Source: Hyphomicrobiales bacterium (lineage in GTDB: Bacteria; Pseudomonadota; Alphaproteobacteria; Rhizobiales; Rhizobiaceae). Taken from it: a stretch of DNA of 64,000 nucleotides. The stretch is from the NCBI GenBank assembly GCA_900472295.1, contig UCIA01000002.1, positions 1,038,338 through 1,102,337 on the forward strand, given 5' to 3'. Position 1 is the first letter of the stretch, and each line of letters opens with the position of its first letter. Below, piece by piece: positions 34,399 through 44,224 of the stretch. Below the pieces are notes generated by a model that ran no database searches, had not been told where the DNA came from, and saw only the letters and a program-made list of their open reading frames with translations. Made by a program: the position numbers and the translations under genes.

Positions 34399-36810
34399 CT
34401 CGAAGTTCGCATCGAACAGCGGCGCCGGCTGCATGCGCGCAGCGTGGCGTTTGCCCAACAGTTCGATCTCGAAGCCGTCGCTCTCATCGGCGATCTCCTT
34501 CGGCACATAGCCGATGGCGACCGATTTTTTCTGGTGATGCGCATAGCCGCCTGACGTCACCCAGCCGCGCACCGCGCCACCAAACCAGATCGGCTCGTCG
34601 CCAATGACATCGGCATCGTCGGCATCGAGGATGAAGGTGCGCAACCTGAGCTTGCCGCCTTGCCTGCGCTCGGCCAGAGCGCCGGCCTTGCCTATGAAAT
34701 CGGCGTCCTTGCCATACGCGACGAAACGGTCGAGCCCAGCCTCCAGCGGTCCGTAGATGGGCCGGTATTCACGCGCCCATGAGCCGTAGTTCTTTTCGAG
34801 CCTGAGCGCATTGAGCGCGCGCGTACCGAACAGGCCGATGCCGAATTCCGCGCCTGCCGCCATCAGCGCCTGGAAGGCGGCGCGCTGATATTCCGGCGCC
34901 ACCCAGATCTCATAGCCGAGGTCGCCGGTATAGCTGACGCGGCCGACCAGGCACGGCGCCGCGCCGATATCCATTTTCGCGACCGCCATGAACGGAAACG
35001 CCGTATTGGAGACATCCGCGCGGCTGACCTTCGCCAGTACCTCTCGCGCTTCCGGTCCGGCGATCGCCAGACCGGTCAACTTCTGCCCCAATGCCTCGAT
35101 GCGCACCGAGCCGTCCCCCGGCAGATGCGCCTCGAACCAGCGCATATGGTACTGCTCGGCAATGCCGGAGCCGGCGATGAACCATTCGCCGTCACCAATA
35201 TTGGCCAACGTAAAATCGCCGATGAGCTTGCCATCGTCCTTCAGCATCGGCGCCAGCGTCATGCGGCCGGGTTTTGGCAGCTTGCAGGCGAAGATGCGAT
35301 CGAGCCAGGCCGCTGCCCCCTCGCCTGTCACCTTGTATTTGGCGAAGTTGGAAATCTCCGCCAGGCCGACGCTTTCTCGGACGGTCGCGACCTCCTTTGC
35401 GACATGGGTGAAGTCGCTCGACCGCCGCCACGAGAATTCGTCCTTGACGCCCGCCGGCGCATACCACAGCGGCACTTCCAGCCCGAAGGACACACCCCAT
35501 TGCGCGCCCCTGGCTGACAACAAATCGTAGATCGGCGTCGTCTTCAGTCCGCGCCCGGCTGGCAGTTCCTCATTGGGGAAGCGGATCGAGAAGCGGCGCG
35601 AATAATTCTCGCGCACCTTGGCGTTGGTGTAGGCCATCGTCGCCCAGTCGCCATAGCGCGCCACATCCATGGCCCAGATATCGGCGCCGGGATCGCCTTC
35701 GATCATCCAGTTCGACAGCGCCAGTCCGACGCCGCCGCCCTGCGAAAAGCCGGCCATGACGCCACAGGCGACCCAGAAGCCCGGTAGCCCGCGCACCGGC
35801 CCGACCAGCGGATTGCCGTCAGGCGCGAAGGTGAAGGGGCCGTTGATGATCTGCTTGATGCCGGTCCTCTCGAAGGCCGGGAAATGCCGGAAGCCGACCT
35901 CAAGCGACGGCGCGATGCGGTCGATATCCGGCTCCAGCAACTCATGGCCGAAATTCCACGGTGTCTGGAATTCGGACCAGACCTTGTTGGCCTTCTCATA
36001 CGTGCCCATCAGCATGCCGCCGCGCTCCTGGCGCAGATAGAGCTCGCCATCGAAATCGACGGCATGGATGATCTCGGTGCCGGTCTTGGCGTTCCACGCC
36101 GCGACTTCCGGCATATCCTCGGTGATCAGGTACATGTGCTCCATCGCCAGCACCGGCAGTTCCAGCCCGACCATGCGGCCGACCTCGCGCGCCCACAGGC
36201 CGCCAGCATTGACGACATGCTCGGTCACCACCTCGCCCTTGTTGGTGATGACCCGCCACATACCGTCCGGGCGGCGCACGATGTCCTCGACTTTGGTGAA
36301 ACGCTCGACCTCGGCGCCGAGCTTGCGCGCCGCCTTTGCATAGGCGTGCGTCACCCCCGAGGGATCGAGATGGCCGTCCTCCTTGTTGCGAACGGCGCCG
36401 ACGAACTGTTTCGGGTCGAGCAGCGGCATCAATTCGGCCGCTTCATTGGCCGAGATTTCTTCAAGCTCGATGCCGAGATAGCGACCCTTGGCGACGACGC
36501 CGCGCAGCCAGTCCAGCCGCGCCTCGGTCGCGGCCAAAAGCACGCCGCCAGTCAGGTGCACGCCGGTCGCCTGTCCCGAAAGCTCCTCGATCTCCTTGTA
36601 GAGCGAGATCGTGTATTTCTGCAGCTTGGCGACGTTGGGGTCGCCGTTGATCGTATGCATGCCGCCGGCTGCATGCCAGGTCGAGCCCGATGTCAGCTCG
36701 TCGCGCTCCAGAAGCACGACGTCGGTCCAGCCGTGGCGGGCCAGATGGAACAGCACCGAACAGCCAACGACGCCACCGCCAATGACCACGACCTTTGCAT
36801 GCGATTTCAT
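34384..36810 (-). CDS. Dimethylglycine/sarcosine-dehydrogenase-like flavoprotein (DAO + GcvT domains)
   Basis: 808 residues. The N-terminal half is a D-amino-acid-oxidase-type FAD domain: dinucleotide motif VVVIGGGVVGCSVLFHLARH and SGSTWHAAGG, whose histidine carries covalent FAD in dimethylglycine and sarcosine dehydrogenases. The C-terminal half is a GcvT/T-protein folate domain (VRESVGLAEISNFAKYKVTG and the later RALNALRLEKNYG). Such enzymes oxidise N-methyl groups and pass the C1 unit to tetrahydrofolate. The MttB-family gene just upstream supports breakdown of a betaine-type compound. Exact substrate is not settled. Confidence 0.9.
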   Translation of the reverse strand: MKSHAKVVVIGGGVVGCSVLFHLARHGWTDVVLLERDELTSGSTWHAAGGMHTINGDPNVAKLQKYTISLYKEIEELSGQATGVHLTGGVLLAATEARLDWLRGVVAKGRYLGIELEEISANEAAELMPLLDPKQFVGAVRNKEDGHLDPSGVTHAYAKAARKLGAEVERFTKVEDIVRRPDGMWRVITNKGEVVTEHVVNAGGLWAREVGRMVGLELPVLAMEHMYLITEDMPEVAAWNAKTGTEIIHAVDFDGELYLRQERGGMLMGTYEKANKVWSEFQTPWNFGHELLEPDIDRIAPSLEVGFRHFPAFERTGIKQIINGPFTFAPDGNPLVGPVRGLPGFWVACGVMAGFSQGGGVGLALSNWMIEGDPGADIWAMDVARYGDWATMAYTNAKVRENYSRRFSIRFPNEELPAGRGLKTTPIYDLLSARGAQWGVSFGLEVPLWYAPAGVKDEFSWRRSSDFTHVAKEVATVRESVGLAEISNFAKYKVTGEGAAAWLDRIFACKLPKPGRMTLAPMLKDDGKLIGDFTLANIGDGEWFIAGSGIAEQYHMRWFEAHLPGDGSVRIEALGQKLTGLAIAGPEAREVLAKVSRADVSNTAFPFMAVAKMDIGAAPCLVGRVSYTGDLGYEIWVAPEYQRAAFQALMAAGAEFGIGLFGTRALNALRLEKNYGSWAREYRPIYGPLEAGLDRFVAYGKDADFIGKAGALAERRQGGKLRLRTFILDADDADVIGDEPIWFGGAVRGWVTSGGYAHHQKKSVAIGYVPKEIADESDGFEIELLGKRHAARMQPAPLFDANFERMRA

Positions 36811-36859
36811 GGATTTTGCTCTGTTATCAATGGGTTGGAGAGATGAGATGAATCAGAAA

Positions 36860-37038
36860 GGCAGCGCCAGACACCCCCCTCTGGCCTGCCGGCCATCTCT
36901 CCCTCAAGGGGGGAGATCAGCAGCGGCTGCACCGCCGCATTCTTTTCAACATTAGTGATTGGCGAAGGCAGATGCGACAGCCAATCTCCCCCCTTGAGGG
37001 GGAGATGCCCGGCAGGGCAGAGGGGGGTGCCGCGCGCC
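36860..37038. repeat. Imperfect inverted repeat element
   Basis: Left arm 36860-36917 and right arm 36984-37038 are imperfect reverse complements with a shared CTCCCTCAAGGGGGGAGAT-like core. The element fills the gap between the MttB-family gene and the flavoprotein gene of one apparent operon. The two C/G-rich cores could each also form a small hairpin in RNA. Confidence 0.75.
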
Positions 37039-37051
37039 GACGCTAAAGAAC

Positions 37052-38590
37052 TCACGGCTCGCCCTGCCCGATCGCTTCCTTGCGCCTCGCCATATAAGCC
37101 TCCAGCGCCTCGCGCACGGCTGGATCCATCACCGGCTCGACATAGTCCTCCAGCGCCTTCTTCCACAGCCGCGTCGCCCTCGCCGTCGTGTCGAGGCCGC
37201 CTGCCTCCTGCCACGCCTCGTAGTTCTGCCAGTTGGACAGCATCGGCTGGTAGAAGGCGGTGGCATAGCGTTCCAGCGTGTGCGGCTCGCCGAAGAAATG
37301 GCCGCCGGTCGGCACCGCGCCGAGCGCCTCGACCGCAAGCTCAGCCTCATCGACGACGATCGGCCGCAGGAACTCCATCATGTGCTGGATCATCTCGACA
37401 TCGATGATGAGCTTTTCGAACGACGCCGTCAGCCCGCCCTCCTGCCAGCCGGCGGCGTGGTAGACGAGGTTGCCGTGACCCAGCACCGCACCCCACAACG
37501 CCATCAGTGTCTCATAGGCCCCTTGCGCGTCGGCGGCGTTGGAGGCCGAGCCCGGCGTCGTGCGATAGGGCAGATTGTAGCGCCGCGCCAATTGCCCCGA
37601 GGCAATGTTGGCCTTGGTGTTCTCCGGCGTGCCAAAGGCCGGCGCACCCGACTTCATGTCGACATTGGAGGTGAAGGCGCCGTACATCACCGGCGCGCCG
37701 GGGCGCACCAGCTGTGTCAGCACGACGCCAAACAGGGCTTCGGCATTCTGCTGCGCCAATGCACCGGCCAGCGTCACCGGGCTCATCGCCCCCATCAGCG
37801 TGAACGGCGTCACCGCCACCGACTGGCCGAACTCGGCCATGGTCATCAGCCCTTCGGCCATCATCTCGTCGAAGCGGCGCGGCGAGTTGACCGAGATGAT
37901 GGTGGCGATGCCGGGGTCGTCGCGCATCTCGTCCAGCGTCAGCCCGCGCGCGATCGCCATCATCTCGATGCCGTCGAGCGCCCTGCCCCTGCCGATCGCC
38001 GAGACATGGAACGATTTGTCGGTCAGCGTCAGATTGGTGAAATAGGTGTCCATATGTCTGGTGTTGGCCGGCAGCTCCACAGGCGCGCAGACCTGGTTGC
38101 CCAGCATGTGGATGCAGTTGAAATGCTGCGCCAGCCGGGTGAGATCGGCATAGTCGCGCAGATTGCCGGCGCGCCGGCCGCGCTCCATGTCATGCACATT
38201 GGGCGGCCCGGCGACGAGGGTGAAATTGATCGTGTTGCCGCCGAGATGGATAGTGTTGGCCGGGTTGCGCGGCGTCAGCCGGTAGCTCGACTGCGTGGTC
38301 TTCAGCGCCTCGGCAACCAGGCCCCTGTCGATGCGGACATTGGCCGTTGCATGATCGACTTTGGCGCCGGCTTTTTCGAACAGCGCCAGCGCCCGCTGAG
38401 ACATCACCTCGATGCCGAAATTTTCCAGAATGTGCATCGAGGCCTGATGGATCGCCTCGATCTGGTCGGCCGACAGCATTGCCATCGGCGGATAGGGATT
38501 GGTCACCCGCCTCAGCGGCAGTTGCGGGATGGCGGCAGGCCCCCGGTTGCTGGTTCGCTCGGCGCCGCGCTTGCGTCTTGGTTCGTTCAT
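37052..38590 (-). CDS. MttB-family (trimethylamine methyltransferase-like) protein, non-pyrrolysine
   Basis: 512 residues from the ATG at 38590. It is a member of the MttB superfamily: DQIEAIHQASMHILENFGIE at the N-terminus, then GPPNVHDMERGRRAGNLRDY and the barrel segments. No in-frame TAG interrupts the frame, so it lacks the pyrrolysine of true MttB and belongs with the glycine-betaine/quaternary-amine branch. Such proteins transfer a methyl group from a quaternary amine to a corrinoid protein, but no corrinoid protein gene is in view. The flavoprotein gene follows on the same strand. Confidence 0.87.
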   Translation of the reverse strand: MNEPRRKRGAERTSNRGPAAIPQLPLRRVTNPYPPMAMLSADQIEAIHQASMHILENFGIEVMSQRALALFEKAGAKVDHATANVRIDRGLVAEALKTTQSSYRLTPRNPANTIHLGGNTINFTLVAGPPNVHDMERGRRAGNLRDYADLTRLAQHFNCIHMLGNQVCAPVELPANTRHMDTYFTNLTLTDKSFHVSAIGRGRALDGIEMMAIARGLTLDEMRDDPGIATIISVNSPRRFDEMMAEGLMTMAEFGQSVAVTPFTLMGAMSPVTLAGALAQQNAEALFGVVLTQLVRPGAPVMYGAFTSNVDMKSGAPAFGTPENTKANIASGQLARRYNLPYRTTPGSASNAADAQGAYETLMALWGAVLGHGNLVYHAAGWQEGGLTASFEKLIIDVEMIQHMMEFLRPIVVDEAELAVEALGAVPTGGHFFGEPHTLERYATAFYQPMLSNWQNYEAWQEAGGLDTTARATRLWKKALEDYVEPVMDPAVREALEAYMARRKEAIGQGEP

Positions 38591-38807
38591 GCCGGCATCA
38601 GAGCGCCGGCATCGCAGCATGGCTGTCAGAAATCCGCCCTTCGCGGGCGTGATTTTAGCCAAGGCGGCATTTTTGAATTCAGATGGAGACAAAGGCGACG
38701 CAGAAGGTCGGAATAATGATACAGGCTCGAGACAGCCGAGCTGGTGCGGCAACCCGTTAAGAAACGACGCAAGATTCCCTTTATGATTTGCGCCTATTCG
38801 TCTCCCA

Positions 38808-39398
38808 ATGCGTAGGTCGAGTTTTAGTAAAATTGTCGCGGTTGGTGTGCTGCTGGCGCTTTCGGCCTGCGCGACGCCGCCAAGCCACATCAACAATGTC
38901 TGCGCCGTCTTCGACCAGAATGACGGCTGGTTCGACAACTGGCAGTCTGCCGCCGAACGAGCCTCGCAGAAATACGGCGTTCCCGTTCCCGTGCTGATGG
39001 CGACAGTGCGTAAGGAATCCGGCTTCAAGGCCAATGCCAGGCCGCCCCGCACCAAACTGCTCGGCTTCATTCCGTGGAAGCACGCCTCCTCGGCCACCGG
39101 CTTCTCGCAGGCGCTCGACGGCACCTGGTCGCAATATCAAAGCGAGACCGGCAGTTGGGCGGCGCGCCGGACAAAATTTGCCGACGCCGTCGATTTCGTC
39201 GGCTGGTATCATTCCAAGACATCAGACACGTTCGGCGTCGCCCGCAACGACACCTACAATCTCTACCTCGCCTACTATCTCGGCTGGACTGCCTATGGCC
39301 GTGGCAATCGCGGCGATGCCGGCGTGCAGGGCTATGCCAGGGCAACCGACAAGATGGCCCGCGACTATGCCGTCCAGCTACAGCAATGCGGCAACTAG
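38808..39398 (+). CDS. Lytic-transglycosylase-like lipoprotein
   Basis: 196 residues. The start has a lipoprotein signal peptide with lipobox LSAC (MRRSSFSKIVAVGVLLALSA then Cys), so the mature protein is anchored in the envelope. The domain resembles SLT-type transglycosylases: VPVPVLMATVRKESGFKANA holds the catalytic Glu of the ES motif, followed by ATGFSQALDGTWSQY and AYYLGWTAYGRG. These cut peptidoglycan between MurNAc and GlcNAc. It is convergent with the dipeptide-type ATPase gene 28 bases away. Confidence 0.85.
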   Translation: MRRSSFSKIVAVGVLLALSACATPPSHINNVCAVFDQNDGWFDNWQSAAERASQKYGVPVPVLMATVRKESGFKANARPPRTKLLGFIPWKHASSATGFSQALDGTWSQYQSETGSWAARRTKFADAVDFVGWYHSKTSDTFGVARNDTYNLYLAYYLGWTAYGRGNRGDAGVQGYARATDKMARDYAVQLQQCGN

Positions 39399-39425
39399 CA
39401 CCTTCCCGGTTTAGTGCCGCCCCGA

Positions 39426-41747
39426 TTAGTGCCGCCTTGTCGTATCTTTCGGCTTCTTGACACCGGTCTCGGAAGACTCGTCCACTGCTTTGTGGCGACG
39501 GGCTCGCATTCCAGCCTGGCCCTGCTCCACCGCTTCGCCGATCTCGTCCGCTTCCGCGGTCGACGATTTGCCACGCGGCCGTTTGGGCGCCGTTCCTGTC
39601 GAACTCGGCCCAGTGCCATGCGGCGCGTCTTCCGGCACGCCTTCATGGGCCGCGTGCTCCTTGTCGAACTTGATCACCGGCTCCATCGTCGCCAGCACGT
39701 CGTCCGACAGCCAGCACAGGCTCATATGGCCATCGCCGAGATGCTTCACCGGCGGCACCTTGGTCTCGCACAGATTGTCGGGCACCAGCTTCTTGTAGCC
39801 GCAGCGCGTCTGGAACGGGCAACCGCTCGGCGGGTTCATCGCCGAGGGGATATCGCCTTCGAGCACGATGTGCCGTTTGACCACGCTGGTGTCGGCGATC
39901 GGGATCGCCGACAGCAGCGCCTCTGTGTAGGGGTGATAGGGCGGCGCGAAGATCTGGTCGGTCGTGCCCTGCTCGACGATGTAGCCGAGATACATGACGA
40001 CGACGCGGTCGGCGATGTAGCGCACGACAGACAGATCGTGGCTGATGAACAGCATCGTCGTCTTGTTCTTGCGCTGGATGTCCATCAGCAGTTCGGTCAC
40101 CGCCGCCTGCACCGAGACGTCGAGGGCCGAGACCGGCTCGTCGGCCACCACCACCTTGGCGTCGCCGGCAAAGGCGCGCGCCACGCCGATGCGCTGCTTC
40201 TGGCCGCCTGAAAGCTGGCGCGGCTTGCGCGTCTCGAAGGCGCGCGGCAGCTTCACCAGGTCGAGCAGTTCCAGCATGCGCTTGCGCCGGTCGGCGACCG
40301 TCTTGCCGACATTGAATTTCTCAAGCGTGCGGATGATCTGCGAGCCGACGGAGTGGCTGGGATTGAGTGTGTCGAACGGGTTCTGGAACACCATCTGGAT
40401 CGACGACACCGTATCGACGCTGCGCTTCTCGATGCCGGTCGACTGGATCTCCTTGTTGCCGAGCGTGACGGTGCCGGAGCTTGCCGTCTCCAGCCCGAGC
40501 AGCACCTTGGCCAGCGTCGACTTTCCGCAGCCGGACTCGCCGACAATGGCGACGGTCTCGGATTCGCGCGCCATGAACGAGATCGTCTCGTTGGCCTTGA
40601 CGACGCGGCCCTCGCTGGAGCCGAACACTTCGCTGCCGCCGACCTTGTAGTATTTTCGGAGGTCCTCGATCTTGAGCACCGGCGCGCCGGGCACGACCTT
40701 CTCATTGACCTTCTTGGCGCCGGGCGGCAGCGCTTCCCAGTCGATCTCGTTGAAGCGCACGCAGCGCGAGAAATGCCCTTCGTGGCCGGCGACCTCGATC
40801 ATCGGGATTTCGTCCGCGTTGCAGACGCCCTCGACGAAATGGTGACAGCGCGGACCGAAATTGCAGCCCTTGGGCCGCTCATGCGGCAGCGGCAACTGGC
40901 CGGGGATCGAGACCAGCGGCCGCGAATTCTTGTCGGCGCCGGGCAGCGGAATCGAGCGGAACAGACCTTGCGTATAGGGATGGCGCATCCGGTCGAAGAC
41001 GTCCTTGATCTTGCCGGTCTCGACCGCTTCGCCCGAATACATCACCGTGATGCGGTCGCAGGTCTCGAGGATGAGGCCGAGATTATGCGACACGAAGATC
41101 ATCGACGTGCCGAACTTTTCGCCGAGCCCCCTGACCAGTTCGACGATGCCGGCTTCCACCGTCACGTCGAGCGCCGTCGTCGGTTCGTCGAGCAAAAGCA
41201 GCGCCGGCTTCGACAGCAGCGCCATGGCGATGACGATGCGCTGCTGCTGGCCGCCGGAAAGCTGGTGCGGAAAGGAGCGCATCATGCGCTCCGGATCCGG
41301 CAGCTTGACCGAACGCACCATATCCAGCGCGCGGGTGTAGGCCTCTTCCTTCGACACCTTGTCGTGGATCAGCGGCACTTCCATCAATTGCTGGCCGACC
41401 TTCATCGCCGGATTGAGGCTGGCCATCGGCTCCTGATAGATCATGGCGATCTTGTTGCCGCGAATGGAGCGCAACTCCTCGTCGGAGAGCTCGCCCATAT
41501 CCTTGCCCTGGAACTTGATCTTGCCGCCGACGATCTTTCCGATGTTGGAGAGGTCGCGCATGATGCCGAGCGACACGGTCGACTTGCCGCAGCCGGATTC
41601 GCCGACAATGCCCATCGCTTCGCCGGGCATCACCGTGCAGGAAAAATCCATGACGGCAGGGATCTCGCCCTTGCGGGTGAAGAAGGAGATCGACAGGTTC
41701 TCGATCTCGATGATGGGTTCTCCGGGATTTCGAACTGCCTCATTCAT
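39426..41747 (-). CDS. Fused dual-ATPase subunit of a dipeptide-type ABC transporter
   Basis: 773 residues from the ATG at 41747, with GGAG eight bases upstream. It joins the DppD-like and DppF-like ATPases in one chain, each with Walker A GESGCGKST and signatures LSGGQQQRIVIAMAL and LSGGQKQRIGVARAF. Each ATPase has the peptide-type C-terminal extension with a cysteine cluster (GCNFGPRCHHFVEGVC; GCPFQTRCGYKKLVPDNLC). The last 60 residues form a low-complexity basic/acidic tail (for example APKRPRGKSS) not usual in the family. It energises the two permeases encoded upstream. Confidence 0.92.
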   Translation of the reverse strand: MNEAVRNPGEPIIEIENLSISFFTRKGEIPAVMDFSCTVMPGEAMGIVGESGCGKSTVSLGIMRDLSNIGKIVGGKIKFQGKDMGELSDEELRSIRGNKIAMIYQEPMASLNPAMKVGQQLMEVPLIHDKVSKEEAYTRALDMVRSVKLPDPERMMRSFPHQLSGGQQQRIVIAMALLSKPALLLLDEPTTALDVTVEAGIVELVRGLGEKFGTSMIFVSHNLGLILETCDRITVMYSGEAVETGKIKDVFDRMRHPYTQGLFRSIPLPGADKNSRPLVSIPGQLPLPHERPKGCNFGPRCHHFVEGVCNADEIPMIEVAGHEGHFSRCVRFNEIDWEALPPGAKKVNEKVVPGAPVLKIEDLRKYYKVGGSEVFGSSEGRVVKANETISFMARESETVAIVGESGCGKSTLAKVLLGLETASSGTVTLGNKEIQSTGIEKRSVDTVSSIQMVFQNPFDTLNPSHSVGSQIIRTLEKFNVGKTVADRRKRMLELLDLVKLPRAFETRKPRQLSGGQKQRIGVARAFAGDAKVVVADEPVSALDVSVQAAVTELLMDIQRKNKTTMLFISHDLSVVRYIADRVVVMYLGYIVEQGTTDQIFAPPYHPYTEALLSAIPIADTSVVKRHIVLEGDIPSAMNPPSGCPFQTRCGYKKLVPDNLCETKVPPVKHLGDGHMSLCWLSDDVLATMEPVIKFDKEHAAHEGVPEDAPHGTGPSSTGTAPKRPRGKSSTAEADEIGEAVEQGQAGMRARRHKAVDESSETGVKKPKDTTRRH

Positions 41748-41795
41748 GGGTCGCTCCAATCCAATTTTTTTACGCATCGGGCCGAAACCCGCAGA

Positions 41796-42953
41796 TCAGT
41801 CTTTCATCGATTGTTCGCGCAGCGAGTCGGCGAGCAGGTTCAAGCCCAGCACGAACGACATCAGCGCGATCGTCGGCGGCAACGCCGGGTGGATGAAGGA
41901 GCGCAGCAGGCGGCTGGCGTCCTTGATCGCGGTGCCCCAGTCCGGGCTCTCCGGCGCCAGGCCCAGGCCGAAATAGCCGAGCGTGCCGAGCAGGATCGTG
42001 GTGTAGCCGATGCGCAGGCAGGCATCGACGATCAGCGGCCCGCGCGCATTGGGCAGGATCTCCCACAGCATGATGTACCAGGGCGATTCGCCGCGCGTCT
42101 GCGCCGCCGCCACATAGTCGCGCGTCTTGATGTCCATCACCAGGCCGCGCACGATGCGGAACACGCCAGGGCTGGAAGCGAACACCACAGCCACGAAGAT
42201 GTTGAGCTGGTTGGGATCGATGTGGACGATCTTGAACGGATCGGCATCGAAGACCAGGCCGGCATAGACCCAACCGCCGATCACCAGCGTCAGCCCGAGC
42301 AGGATGTACAGCCGGTCCGGCCGGTTCTTGTAGCGCGTCCAGAACAGCACGGAAAAGAAGATGATCGGGAACATGAAGAACAGCCCGGCCATCGCATAGG
42401 GGATCGGCGTGTCCATGATGCCCGGGGTCACCAGGAGGTAGAACAACAGGATGACCGGGAAAGCCAGAACCAGATTGGCGAGGAAGGACAGCACGGTGTC
42501 GATCCTGCCGCCATAATAGCCGGCAGGCAGGCCGAGCGTGATGCCCACCATTAGCGCAAAACCCGTCGCCGCCGGCGCGATGATCAGCACGATCTGGCTG
42601 CCATAGACCATGCGCGAGAACACATCGCGGGCGAGCTTGTCGCCGCCGAAATAATAGACGAGCTTGGATACCGGCTCGAGCGCGCCCGGCAGCGCGTCCT
42701 TCATGACCGGCACCTGGGCGAGCGGGTCGAAGGGCGCGACCGTTGCCGCGAAGATTGCCGTGAACAGCCAGAACAGGCAGATACCGACACCAACAATGCC
42801 GACGCCGCTATCGAACAACTGGCCGTAAAGGCCGAGCCGTTTTTTGTAGGTGAAGCTCGCCCCCATCACCAGGGCAAGCCCCAGCCACACCGGCCAGAAA
42901 CGTGCAATCACGCCGAGCACGATGTTGAAGGCGCCGATATATTCGACCTGCAT
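41796..42953 (-). CDS. ABC transporter permease, dipeptide type (DppC-like)
   Basis: 385 residues. Several N-terminal hydrophobic segments precede the channel domain, which has the family coupling sequence TRDYVAAAQTRGESPWYIML and ends GLNLLADSLREQSMKD, typical of DppC/OppC C-termini. A 70-residue insertion with two extra membrane segments (LYILLGLTLVIGGWVYAGLV) interrupts the usual order. It starts 12 bases after the DppB-like gene and precedes the ATPase by 48 bases. Confidence 0.9.
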   Translation of the reverse strand: MQVEYIGAFNIVLGVIARFWPVWLGLALVMGASFTYKKRLGLYGQLFDSGVGIVGVGICLFWLFTAIFAATVAPFDPLAQVPVMKDALPGALEPVSKLVYYFGGDKLARDVFSRMVYGSQIVLIIAPAATGFALMVGITLGLPAGYYGGRIDTVLSFLANLVLAFPVILLFYLLVTPGIMDTPIPYAMAGLFFMFPIIFFSVLFWTRYKNRPDRLYILLGLTLVIGGWVYAGLVFDADPFKIVHIDPNQLNIFVAVVFASSPGVFRIVRGLVMDIKTRDYVAAAQTRGESPWYIMLWEILPNARGPLIVDACLRIGYTTILLGTLGYFGLGLAPESPDWGTAIKDASRLLRSFIHPALPPTIALMSFVLGLNLLADSLREQSMKD

Positions 42954-42965
42954 CTGCCCAGCCTC

Positions 42966-44000
42966 CTATTGAACTCTGATACGCGGATTGAGGAACGCGT
43001 AGCCGACATCCGAGATGAGCTGCGTGATAAGCACGATGAACACCGAGACCAGTGAACAGCCGAGCAGCAGATCGATGTCGTTGTTGCCCGCCGCCTCGAC
43101 CAGCGTGTAGCCAAAGCCCTGGTAGCGGAACATCACCTCGACGATGACGACGCCGGTGAGCAGCCAGGGAAACTGCAGCATGATGACGGTGAAAGGCGCG
43201 ATCAGCGCGTTGCGCAGCGCGTGCTTGACCACGACGCTGCCGAAGGAGAGCCCTTTGAGCCGCGCAGTACGGATATATTGCTGCGTCATAACCTCGACCA
43301 TCGAGGCGCGCGTCATGCGGGCGATGTAGCCGATGCCGTAGATCGCCAGCGTCATCACCGGCAGGGTGAAATTGTAGAAGGTGATGCCCTGGCTTGCGGA
43401 AGCCGCCGAGCCGTTCAGCCAACCGAGCCACGAGGCAAAGATGACGGTGAAGATGACGCCCGACACATATTCGGGCGTCGCCGTCGAGGCGATCGAGGCG
43501 ACGGACAGCGTCCGGTCGGTTCGCGAACCTTCACGCATGCCGGCCAGGATGCCGATCAACAGCGAAATCGGCACCATCACCAACAGCACGCAGAGCATCA
43601 GGATGCCGGTGGCCCCGAGTGCCGGAAAGAGCTTTGACGCCACGGTGGTCTTGAACTTGGTCGAGCAGCCGAAATCGCCCTCGAGGATGCCGGAGAATTT
43701 CGGCTCCAGCGGGTCATTGCAGAAGGAAAAACGCTGCGTCGGCTTGCCGGTCGCGGGATCGGTCACCGGCTGCTTGGGCACAACGCCCAGCCACTGGCCG
43801 TAGCGCACGAAAAAATTCTGCCGGTAGCCATGATTGACCAGCCAGCTTTCGAGCTGTTCGGCCGAGGTGTGCATCTCGGTCTGGCTGATCGCCAGCTTCT
43901 TCAAATTCGGCTCGAGATTGATCAGGAAGAAGACGATCATCGTCAGGCACAGCATCGTCAATGCCATGGTGCCCAGACGCCGAATTACGAAAGAAAGCAT
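42966..44000 (-). CDS. ABC transporter permease, dipeptide type (DppB-like)
   Basis: 344 residues from the ATG at 44000. The start MLSFVIRRLGTMALTMLCLT is typical of DppB/OppB proteins. A long periplasmic loop follows helix 1, and the coupling region is QQYIRTARLKGLSFGSVVVK. It pairs with the DppC-like permease. A 224-bp gap with a small hairpin separates it from the upstream binding-protein gene, as often seen where binding proteins are made in excess. Confidence 0.9.
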   Translation of the reverse strand: MLSFVIRRLGTMALTMLCLTMIVFFLINLEPNLKKLAISQTEMHTSAEQLESWLVNHGYRQNFFVRYGQWLGVVPKQPVTDPATGKPTQRFSFCNDPLEPKFSGILEGDFGCSTKFKTTVASKLFPALGATGILMLCVLLVMVPISLLIGILAGMREGSRTDRTLSVASIASTATPEYVSGVIFTVIFASWLGWLNGSAASASQGITFYNFTLPVMTLAIYGIGYIARMTRASMVEVMTQQYIRTARLKGLSFGSVVVKHALRNALIAPFTVIMLQFPWLLTGVVIVEVMFRYQGFGYTLVEAAGNNDIDLLLGCSLVSVFIVLITQLISDVGYAFLNPRIRVQ

Positions 44001-44193
44001 GGCGGCCCCCCTGCCGATGGGTTGGGGTTTTGGACTGCCCCTGCCAGGCGCTTCCTGCCGTCGGCAGCAAGGCTTGTCAGAACCAATCCCTCGAATGCAA
44101 TCAACATTCTCTTGGTTACGCAACCCCTGCCTTGCCGTCCGCGGTTTTTGTTGTGCGTATCAGCCGAGCCGAAGCCATTCCGGTAGTCGGCAA

Positions 44194-44208
44194 AGGGGCA
44201 GTGCCCCT
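44194..44208 (-). terminator. Small hairpin between binding-protein and permease genes
   Basis: On the minus strand a 6-bp stem (AGGGGC with GCCCCT) and 3-base loop followed by UUU lie 16 bases after the stop of the binding-protein gene. It may partly terminate transcription or protect the upstream mRNA, so that the binding protein exceeds the permeases. Confidence 0.45.
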
Positions 44209-44224
44209 CTGCCATTGTCATTCG

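Noticed and set aside
37052..38590. Pyrrolysine-containing MttB
   Set aside because: There is no in-frame TAG; the full-length frame is open, so it is a non-pyrrolysine homologue.
40353..42554. 733-codon plus-strand open frame over the ABC transporter genes
   Set aside because: It is antisense to the fused ATPase and DppC-like permease genes, whose motifs are intact; the frame has low-complexity shadow composition.
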